41,765 bases of DNA from Chitinophagaceae bacterium (GTDB taxonomy: Bacteria; Bacteroidota; Bacteroidia; Chitinophagales; Chitinophagaceae), in the NCBI GenBank assembly GCA_014379965.1, contig JACMKU010000006.1:1-41765 (forward strand), read 5' to 3'. The notes below the pieces were generated by a model that saw nothing but the letters and a program-made list of their open reading frames with translations, did no database searches and was not told where the DNA came from. Position 1 is the stretch's first letter. The number at the start of each line of letters is the position of its first letter. Made by a program: the position numbers and the translations under genes. Positions 9,745 to 17,076 of the stretch are shown piece by piece.

Positions 9745-11010
9745 ATGAAAATCTCCCACTCACGGATTATCATTTGCGTGCTCATTACCGCCTTTACCTT
9801 ATTTACGACGATGATTTTCGCGCAACCTGTGATGGAGACCGGGGGTCAAAAAATGCCCGACGAATGGATCGATAAAGACACAAAGCGTAAAGTCATTCGC
9901 CTGTCGAGAATGGAAGGCAATAGCAACCTTAGCTTCTATTTTCACAACAATCCCTTCATTGGAAACAAGATGGTCTACTACAGCAGTAGCCGTAACGATG
10001 TTTCGGGTGTACAGAAGCAGGAAATATCAAGCACTAACTCCAGGAATAAACAATTGCATTTACTTGATCTCGCGACGCTGAAGTCGGAGCAACTGACTTT
10101 TCATTCCAACCCCATGAATGGCGAGATCGTACATCGCCAATCAGGCGATATCTACTACCAGATAAAGGATAGCGTTTTCACTGTTAATGCGCATACACGC
10201 AAAAGCAAACTCGTTTTTGTGTTCCCGGAAGATTTCAAAGCGAGTATTACCACGGTCAACGCCAATGGTACCCTCCTTGGCGGCGCACGATCAGATGACA
10301 AAGAGAAAGAGCTCTTCAGGCAAAACCCCCAGAAGAAAGATTACTTCAATATCATTTACGAGGCCAAGCTCCCCAGAACTCTTTTTACTATCGATGTTAG
10401 AAATGGTCAGCTAATAAAATTGTTTACCGATAGTGCGTGGTTGAATCATGTGCAGTTTTCTACCACAGATCCCTCACTACTTATGTTCTGTCACGAAGGT
10501 CCATGGCATAAGGTGAACAGGATATGGACTATCGACATCAACACTAAAGAAGTAAAGTTGATGCATAAGCGGACTATGGACATGGAGATCGCGGGACATG
10601 AATGGATATCACCCGACGGCAAGACGATATGGTTCGACCTTCAACAACCTCGCGGACAGAAGTTCTTCGTCGCCGGTGCCGATGTGAAGACGGGCAATGA
10701 AGTAAAATACTCTCTTCAGCGGGATGAGTGGTCAATTCATTTCAACATTTCACCTGACCAGAAATTATTCGCTGGTGATGGCGGGGATCCAGGCCAGGTG
10801 GCAAAAGCTAGCGATGGTAGATGGATCTATCTCTTTAAACCCGAAGGCGACCATCTCGTTTCTACACGACTTGTAAATATGAAGCATCACGAATACCGCC
10901 TCGAACCCAACATACACTTTAGTCCCGACCAGAAATGGGTGATCTTTAGGGCTAACTTCGAGGGGATTGAGAATGTGTACGCTGTTGAGATTGCGGGTAG
11001 TGAGTGGTGA
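9745..11010 (+). CDS. Second oligogalacturonate lyase-like protein (PL22 type), secreted
   Basis: This 421-residue propeller protein starts at ATG 9745, where a signal peptide begins (IIICVLITAFTLFTTMIFA then Q). The open frame extends further upstream only through the CGCAAAG repeat, so longer starts are rejected. Diagnostic stretches are DKDTKRKVIRLSRMEGN, NPFIGNKMVYYSSSRN, AGHEWISPDGKTIWFDL, WSIHFNISPDQKLFAGDGG and LEPNIHFSPDQKWVIFRAN. The His-rich last blades match PL22 better than the first copy at 2074 does. Expected reaction: beta-elimination of di- or tri-galacturonates in the periplasm. The final residues GSEW and the stop lie in a GAGTGGT heptamer array. Confidence 0.85.
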   Translation: MKISHSRIIICVLITAFTLFTTMIFAQPVMETGGQKMPDEWIDKDTKRKVIRLSRMEGNSNLSFYFHNNPFIGNKMVYYSSSRNDVSGVQKQEISSTNSRNKQLHLLDLATLKSEQLTFHSNPMNGEIVHRQSGDIYYQIKDSVFTVNAHTRKSKLVFVFPEDFKASITTVNANGTLLGGARSDDKEKELFRQNPQKKDYFNIIYEAKLPRTLFTIDVRNGQLIKLFTDSAWLNHVQFSTTDPSLLMFCHEGPWHKVNRIWTIDINTKEVKLMHKRTMDMEIAGHEWISPDGKTIWFDLQQPRGQKFFVAGADVKTGNEVKYSLQRDEWSIHFNISPDQKLFAGDGGDPGQVAKASDGRWIYLFKPEGDHLVSTRLVNMKHHEYRLEPNIHFSPDQKWVIFRANFEGIENVYAVEIAGSEW

Positions 11011-11113
11011 GTGGTGAGTGGTCAGTGGTCAGTGCCTCTCTCTCGCTCTGTTCCTGTTTCTGTTTCTCGTCTCGTTTTCATTCCCCTTGAGAGTGAGAAA
11101 CAGAAACAGGAAC
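11002..11113. repeat. GAGTGGT heptamer array plus 19-bp perfect hairpin
   Basis: Five heptamers (GAGTGGT three times, CAGTGGT, CAGTGCC; 11002-11036) overlap the stop codon of the upstream lyase. They are followed by a perfect 19-bp inverted repeat: GTTCCTGTTTCTGTTTCTC at 11050-11068 and its complement at 11095-11113, with a 26-nt loop. The hairpin ends 47 bases before the next gene's ATG and could affect termination or mRNA stability (inference). Confidence 0.85.
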
Positions 11114-11160
11114 GAACCGAGGAGCATAACGAAGATGCCAGCAACTTTAGACTATCCATA

Positions 11161-13176
11161 ATGAGAAGATTGTTACCATATATAATTACCTTCCTACTCT
11201 TTCCCTTTACTGCGGTAACTCAGCAGGCAGACTATGCATTCAGGCCAGTACCCTTTACGAATGTCAGGCTAACCGATAGCTTTTGGCTGCCTAGATTGAG
11301 GATAAATCATACGGTAACAATTCCTGCTTCGTTTGAACGATGTGAGAAGACCGGACGCGTAAAGAATTTCGAAATGGCCGCAACACGAACTGGAAAGTTT
11401 TGTACCACATTCCCTTTCGATGATACGGACATCTATAAGACAATTGAAGGCGCCTCTTTTTCATTGAGTCTTTTTCCGGATAAACAATTAGCTAGTTACA
11501 TCGATACTCTCATTGGTAAAATAGCCGGTGCGCAGGAACCTGACGGTTATTTATACACTGCCCGTACAATAGATCCGCTGCATCCGCATAACTGGGCGGG
11601 GAGTGAGCGTTGGGTGAAAGAGCGTGAGCTTAGTCATGAACTATACAATTCGGGTCATTTATACGAAGCCGCAGCAGCGCATTTTCTTGCTACTGGCAAG
11701 CGAAACCTCCTCGATATTGCCATTAGGAATGCAGACCTGGTCTGCTCCGTATTCGGACATGATAAGAAACACGTCGCTCCCGGTCACCAGGTAATCGAGA
11801 TGGGACTTGTAAAACTATACAGGATCACAGGGAAGAAAGAGTACCTCGAGACCGCTAAATACTTCATCGAAGAGCGGGGACATTATTCCGGGTACGATGC
11901 AAAAAGCAAAGATCCCTGGAAGAATGGCGCCTATTGGCAGGACCATGTTCCGGTGACAGATCAAAGGGAAGCCATCGGCCATGCTGTTCGTGCAGGGTAT
12001 CTATATGCTGCGATCGCCGATATCGCCGCACTCACTGGAGATGAGAAGTGGCTAAAAGTAACCGATACAATCTGGACGAATCTCGTGTCAAAAAAACTTT
12101 ATGTACAGGGTGGAGCAGGTGCCGTGGGAAGTGGTGAACGCTACGGCGATAATTATGAATTACCGAATGCGACTGCGTATAATGAGACATGTGCCGCAAT
12201 CGCTAATGTGTATTGGAATCAGCGCATGTTTCAACTTCATGGCGAAGCAAAATACATAGATGTATTGGAGAAGATACTTTACAATGGCCTCATATCCGGT
12301 GTCGGTCTCGACGGCAAATCGTTTTTTTATACTAATGCCATGCAGGTAAAGAATAGTCAACAACACAAAGGGCTGGAAGCCGAGCGGTCCGGTTGGTTTG
12401 AGTGTTCCTGCTGTCCGACAAATGTAACGCGACTGTTGCCCTCCGTTCCCGGATATATGTATGCGCAGAAAGACGATCGACTTTATGTGAACCTATTCGC
12501 CAGCAGCATCTCAGTCGTTTCTATCAAAGGCAAGGACGTCAGCATTACTCAAAAAAACAATTATCCTTGGGCCGGCGACCTTGCGTTCACGATTACGCCG
12601 AAATCTGCCTTAAGTTTTCCGCTGTTGATCAGGATACCAGGCTGGGCAATGTCTGAGGCTATCCCGTCCGATCTTTATTCGTACGCTGCTGCCACTAACA
12701 CCCGGCCCGTGATAATGATCAATGGAACTGCGCTAAGCTATGAGATAGAAAACGGCTATGCAGTAATCGCCAGGACATGGAAGAAAAATGACATCGTGGA
12801 GGTTTCACTTCCGATGGAAGTACGAACGGTGTTAGCGAATAAAAAACTCGGCGATAATTCAGGTAAGATTGCGTTGCAAAGAGGTCCGCTTATGTATTGC
12901 GCCGAAGGGCACGACAACAATGGAAGAGTCAGTAACCTGGTCTTGCCGGCCGACGCCATCTTCACTACTTCTTATCAACCGGACTTATTAAAAGGCATTA
13001 CGGTTATTAGAAGTAGCTCGGTTGCCGTGGTGACGGACACAAATGCGATTACAGTCTCCAGCCTAAAACAACCTTTCGTCGCTATTCCATATTATGCATG
13101 GGCTAACAGGGGCAGAAGCGAAATGCTGGTCTGGTTTCCCGCTACTATAAAGGATATAGATATCATAACTCACTAA
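11161..13176 (+). CDS. GH127 beta-L-arabinofuranosidase
   Basis: This 671-residue secreted protein starts at ATG 11161 (MRRLLPYIITFLLFPFTAVT signal). The frame is open for 50 codons upstream, but that part is repeat sequence and is rejected. GH127 (former DUF1680) releases beta-L-arabinofuranose and uses a Cys nucleophile with a Zn-binding Cys/Glu cluster. The signatures are visible: YNETCAAIANVYW (Glu and Cys near 341-343) and WFECSCCPTNVTR (Cys cluster near 414-417), along with LYNSGHLYEAAAAHF and REAIGHAVRAGYLY. The spacing agrees closely with the characterised Bifidobacterium enzyme as I remember it. In this locus it would act on terminal arabinose of arabinan or RG-I side chains after GH43 action. 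Confidence 0.93.
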   Translation: MRRLLPYIITFLLFPFTAVTQQADYAFRPVPFTNVRLTDSFWLPRLRINHTVTIPASFERCEKTGRVKNFEMAATRTGKFCTTFPFDDTDIYKTIEGASFSLSLFPDKQLASYIDTLIGKIAGAQEPDGYLYTARTIDPLHPHNWAGSERWVKERELSHELYNSGHLYEAAAAHFLATGKRNLLDIAIRNADLVCSVFGHDKKHVAPGHQVIEMGLVKLYRITGKKEYLETAKYFIEERGHYSGYDAKSKDPWKNGAYWQDHVPVTDQREAIGHAVRAGYLYAAIADIAALTGDEKWLKVTDTIWTNLVSKKLYVQGGAGAVGSGERYGDNYELPNATAYNETCAAIANVYWNQRMFQLHGEAKYIDVLEKILYNGLISGVGLDGKSFFYTNAMQVKNSQQHKGLEAERSGWFECSCCPTNVTRLLPSVPGYMYAQKDDRLYVNLFASSISVVSIKGKDVSITQKNNYPWAGDLAFTITPKSALSFPLLIRIPGWAMSEAIPSDLYSYAAATNTRPVIMINGTALSYEIENGYAVIARTWKKNDIVEVSLPMEVRTVLANKKLGDNSGKIALQRGPLMYCAEGHDNNGRVSNLVLPADAIFTTSYQPDLLKGITVIRSSSVAVVTDTNAITVSSLKQPFVAIPYYAWANRGRSEMLVWFPATIKDIDIITH

Positions 13177-13194
13177 ACGATTTGCCACCATTAT

Positions 13195-16017
13195 ATGAAA
13201 CGTTATTTACTCATTGCTTCTATATCTACCTTTTGCCTGGCGGCATCTGCGCAACTCAGTTGGCCACCGGTTACTAACCAGACGAAGCCATGGACGCGCT
13301 GGTGGTGGGAGGGAAATGCCGTTAACAGGTCAGACCTTACCTGGAATTTGTCTCAATACAAGGAGGCTGGATTAGGTGGAGTTGAGCTTACTCCCATCTA
13401 CGGCGTGTATGGATACGAAAAGCAATTTATAGAGTTTCTCTCGCCGCAGTGGATGGAGATGTTCAATCACACTCTCAAAGAAGCGAAGAGGATGGGACTC
13501 GGGGTTGATCTCGCCAATGGGACCGGATGGCCATTTGGAGGTCCATGGGTCACTGACGACGATGCCAGCAAGACAATCTATTATAAGTCGTATAACCTGA
13601 AAGGTGGCGATCAACTTACACAGCCCATCATATACGAACAGCAGGGATGGGTACGAACTGCCAACAACAAACCCGCAACTGCGGATACTATCAATCAAAG
13701 TATAGCTGCCAACAAGAATTTGCAGGCGCTTGCTATCGATCAGATACAGTTTCCTGGTTCTTTGCCGTTAATATCTCTGATGGCCTATTCCGATGGAAGC
13801 ACTCCCATCGATCTCAAAACAAAAATGGAAAGAAATGGGAAATTGAATTGGACTGCGCCTGCAGGCAACTGGACCATTTACGCTCTATTCGAAGGCTTAC
13901 ATGGGAAATTTGTAGAGCGCGCAGCACCAGGTGGTGAAGGCTATGCCATCGACCATTTCTCCGCAACGGCGACCCCTAACTATTTCAAGAAATTCGATGC
14001 GGCATTCAAAGGTCATGATATTTCCTACCTGCGTTCCTTCTTCAACGATTCCTATGAAGTTGATGACGCGAGAGGACAGGGAAATTGGACACCACAATTA
14101 CTCTCAGAATTCCGCAAGCGTCGGGGATACGACCTGCAACAATATCTCCCCGCCCTTTTTGGTAAAGACACACCTGAGAAGAACAGTCGCGTGATTTATG
14201 ATTACCGCTCCGTCATTGATGAACTTCTGCTTGAGCATTTCACAATCGCCTGGAAGAAATGGGCCACAGGAAAAGGAGCAATGGTCAGGAATCAGTCGCA
14301 CGGTTCACCTGCCAATACACTCGACCTCTATAGCGTAGTCGATATTCCAGAGACGGAAGGAACTGATATTCTTCGGTTCAAGTTTGCGACTTCAGCGGCC
14401 AATGTCACGGGTAAGGCGCTTGTCTCTTCTGAATCCGCAACTTGGTTAGACGAGCACTTCCTTTCATCATGGGGCGATGTCAAGAAAGCCATTGATCTCT
14501 ATTTCCTCGGTGGCGTCAATCATATTTTCTATCACGGTACCGAATATTCCCCGAAGGAGGCACAATGGCCCGGTTGGCTTTTTTACGCGGCGGTTCAATT
14601 TCAACCCTTGAACCCGCAATGGAAGGACTTCCATGCCTTGAACACATATATCACACGCGTACAATCTTTCCTGCAAATGGGTAGACCAGATAACGACATA
14701 TTATTATACTATCCGATCATTGATCGCTATTCCGAACCTGGAACTGCCTTGCTACAGCATTTCGATGGAATGGAAAGAAACTTCGAGAAGACAGAATTTG
14801 AACACGTTTCCAAATGGATGGTCGAGAAAGGGTATGGATTCGACTTCTTCTCCGACAGGCAATTGCAGAAATTCACAAACCTTGGCAACAACATTGTGTC
14901 CGGTGGAAATCCATATAGGACGATCCTTCTGCCCGCAAATAAATTGATTTCCGAAACATCTTTCCGGCAACTGCTCGATCTCGCGCAGCGCGGAGCTACC
15001 ATTATTGTCTATAAAGACCTTCCCTCTGATGTACCCGGCCTGGGTCAGTTGGATAATAGGAGGAAGAGTTTTCAACTAATGAAATCGCGTTTGAATTTCA
15101 AGACCGTCGGTAATGTTCAAAAGGCTGCGATTGGCAAAGGGAGTTTCATACTCGGCACCGATCTCGCTGAGCTGTTCGATGCTGCATCAATTAGCAGGGA
15201 GGATTTGGCTGATAAAGGATTGTCAGCAATTAGGCGCAGGAATAAGGAAGGAACATTTTATTTCATCACCAACAGGACCGGTAAGCCAATAGGTAGTTGG
15301 ACAACACTTAATACAAAGGGCTCCAGCATCGCATTGTTCAATCCTATGACCGGAGAGAGCGGTCTCGCCAGGGTGAGGAAGAGTAGCATGCAGGGTTATT
15401 CGGATGTTTATCTAAAACTTCAACCCTCAGAGGCCGTCATTGTGCAGTCGTATAATACACCTAAGAGAGGAACCCTGTTCCCTTATGTCGAGGGGGCGGG
15501 CGAACCTATAGAGATAAAAGGTCAATGGGGAATTGCATTTCTCGATGGGGGCCCTGTTTTACCGACTAACACCACGACTTCACAACTGGGTTCATGGACT
15601 TCATTGGGTGGAGAAGACGTGAAGAATTTTTCGGGCACGGCAAAATATACAATCTCGTTCGATCGGCCGGCGGTGAAGGCCAGGGCATGGCGCCTGGATC
15701 TGGGTGCTGTCGATGAGACGGCTGAAGTATGGATGAATGGAAAAAAATTGGCGACATTGATCGGTCCGTTGTTCCAATGCATCATTCCATCTTCTCAACT
15801 GTTGCCTGTCAACAAGCTTGATATTACTGTCGCAAACCTCATGGCCAACCGGATTTCTTACATGGATCGCACGAATCTTCCGTGGAAGATCTTTTACAAT
15901 ACGAACATGCCAGCCAGGCGAAGGGAAAACGTGAAGAATGGATTGTTTGACGCTTCTGCGTGGGCACCGCTACCGTCAGGATTGTCCGGCCCGGTAACGC
16001 TTACTCCCATACAATAG
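13195..16017 (+). CDS. GH106 alpha-L-rhamnosidase
   Basis: This 940-residue secreted protein (signal peptide CLAASAQ) starts 18 bases after the GH127 stop. GH106 recognition comes from PWTRWWWEGNAVNRSDLTWN, EAGLGGVELTPIYGVYGYE and GLGVDLANGTGWPFGGPWVT at the N-terminus, HDISYLRSFFNDSYEVDD and VSSESATWLDEHFLSSW in the middle, and a C-terminal jelly-roll part (ARAWRLDLGAVDETAEVWMNGK near residue 825) that resembles the carbohydrate-binding end of the family. GH106 enzymes remove alpha-1,2-linked L-rhamnose from unsaturated GalA-rhamnose units of RG-I using Ca2+. With the GH105 gene it would finish dismantling the RG-I backbone oligosaccharides. Confidence 0.92.
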   Translation: MKRYLLIASISTFCLAASAQLSWPPVTNQTKPWTRWWWEGNAVNRSDLTWNLSQYKEAGLGGVELTPIYGVYGYEKQFIEFLSPQWMEMFNHTLKEAKRMGLGVDLANGTGWPFGGPWVTDDDASKTIYYKSYNLKGGDQLTQPIIYEQQGWVRTANNKPATADTINQSIAANKNLQALAIDQIQFPGSLPLISLMAYSDGSTPIDLKTKMERNGKLNWTAPAGNWTIYALFEGLHGKFVERAAPGGEGYAIDHFSATATPNYFKKFDAAFKGHDISYLRSFFNDSYEVDDARGQGNWTPQLLSEFRKRRGYDLQQYLPALFGKDTPEKNSRVIYDYRSVIDELLLEHFTIAWKKWATGKGAMVRNQSHGSPANTLDLYSVVDIPETEGTDILRFKFATSAANVTGKALVSSESATWLDEHFLSSWGDVKKAIDLYFLGGVNHIFYHGTEYSPKEAQWPGWLFYAAVQFQPLNPQWKDFHALNTYITRVQSFLQMGRPDNDILLYYPIIDRYSEPGTALLQHFDGMERNFEKTEFEHVSKWMVEKGYGFDFFSDRQLQKFTNLGNNIVSGGNPYRTILLPANKLISETSFRQLLDLAQRGATIIVYKDLPSDVPGLGQLDNRRKSFQLMKSRLNFKTVGNVQKAAIGKGSFILGTDLAELFDAASISREDLADKGLSAIRRRNKEGTFYFITNRTGKPIGSWTTLNTKGSSIALFNPMTGESGLARVRKSSMQGYSDVYLKLQPSEAVIVQSYNTPKRGTLFPYVEGAGEPIEIKGQWGIAFLDGGPVLPTNTTTSQLGSWTSLGGEDVKNFSGTAKYTISFDRPAVKARAWRLDLGAVDETAEVWMNGKKLATLIGPLFQCIIPSSQLLPVNKLDITVANLMANRISYMDRTNLPWKIFYNTNMPARRRENVKNGLFDASAWAPLPSGLSGPVTLTPIQ

Positions 16018-16025
16018 AAATTAAA

Positions 16026-17021
16026 GTGAATAGACTACTATCAACAATATTGATTCTTTTCTTCATCGGTGAGCTTCACGCGCAGGAGCAAGCTCCTAAA
16101 CCTCTTTTCGATGACAAGATATACCATGGAGCCGCGGATCCTGTTGTGATATGGAATCCGAAGAAGAAAGTATGGTGGATGTTCTATACAAATCGGCGCG
16201 CCTCGTTGAATGATACGACTGGTGTTGCCTGGGTGCACGGTACACGCATCGGCATTGCGGAATCGAAGGATGGAAACAGTTGGAACTATGTCGACACCGC
16301 TGATATTGGCTATCGTCCCGATAGTGGATACACATTCTGGGCGCCTGACGTCATCGCGCATGAAGGTGTGTATCATATGTACCTCACGTATGTGCCTGGT
16401 ATATTCCTCGACTGGAATCATCCGCGCTTCATCGTTCATCTCACCAGCACAGACCTCCTGCATTGGAAATATGAATCCGTACTCAACCTTGTGAATCAAA
16501 AAGTGATTGATGCGAGTGTCTTCAGGTTGCCAGACGGCAGTTGGCGATTGTGGTACAATAATGAACGGGATGGCAAATCGATCTACTATGCGGATAGCAA
16601 GGATCTGTATCATTGGTTGGATAAAGGAAAGGCCATTGCATCCAGGGGAGAGGGACCAAAGACGTTCGCCTGGCAGGGAAAATATTTCATGGTTGTCGAT
16701 GCCTGGAAAGGCTTGGAGATCTATTCCTCATCGGATCTGCTCAACTGGACAAAACAATCGGAACGGATTCTCGAGCGTCCAGGAACAGGAGTCGACGACC
16801 AGGCGATCGGTGGGCATTGTGATGTTGTGGTGAATGACGGCCGCGCATATCTTTTCTATTTCACACACCCAGGTCGTAGAAAGGATGCGCCCGCTAAGCG
16901 TAATTCCTTCGAGGATAAGCGAAGTGTAATCCAGGTAGCCGAGTTAAGGTATGAAGGGGGCGAGGTAAAGTGCGATAGGGACGAAAGGATTGTTGTTAGG
17001 TTGGTCGCTCCGGCGGATTGA
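16026..17021 (+). CDS. GH43/GH117-like five-bladed propeller glycosidase, GTG start
   Basis: The protein is 331 residues when read from GTG 16026, which directly opens a signal peptide (RLLSTILILFFIGELHAQ). An upstream ATG at 15960 lies inside the GH106 gene and gives 22 implausible residues. Blade motifs: GAADPVVIWNPKKKVWWMFY (base Asp), TFWAPDVIAHEGVYHMYL, VIDASVFRLPDGSWRLWY (second Asp), GEGPKTFAWQGKYFMV (candidate acid Glu). This Asp/Asp/Glu layout is that of clan GH-F and related propellers. I cannot assign the exact family; the frequent annotation for such proteins is family 43. Likely substrate is an arabinose, galactose or anhydro-sugar linkage in pectin (inference). Confidence 0.8.
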   Translation: MNRLLSTILILFFIGELHAQEQAPKPLFDDKIYHGAADPVVIWNPKKKVWWMFYTNRRASLNDTTGVAWVHGTRIGIAESKDGNSWNYVDTADIGYRPDSGYTFWAPDVIAHEGVYHMYLTYVPGIFLDWNHPRFIVHLTSTDLLHWKYESVLNLVNQKVIDASVFRLPDGSWRLWYNNERDGKSIYYADSKDLYHWLDKGKAIASRGEGPKTFAWQGKYFMVVDAWKGLEIYSSSDLLNWTKQSERILERPGTGVDDQAIGGHCDVVVNDGRAYLFYFTHPGRRKDAPAKRNSFEDKRSVIQVAELRYEGGEVKCDRDERIVVRLVAPAD

Positions 17022-17076
17022 GTTTATCGTTTAACGTTCTTTAGGCGAGAATACATTACTGAATTAAAACTGTATC

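Noticed and set aside
11011..11160. N-terminal extension of the GH127 frame
   Set aside because: It is made of heptamer and hairpin sequence; the signal peptide starts at ATG 11161.
15960..16025. Upstream ATG of the second propeller glycosidase
   Set aside because: It lies inside the GH106 gene in another frame and would put 22 residues before the signal peptide; GTG 16026 fits better.
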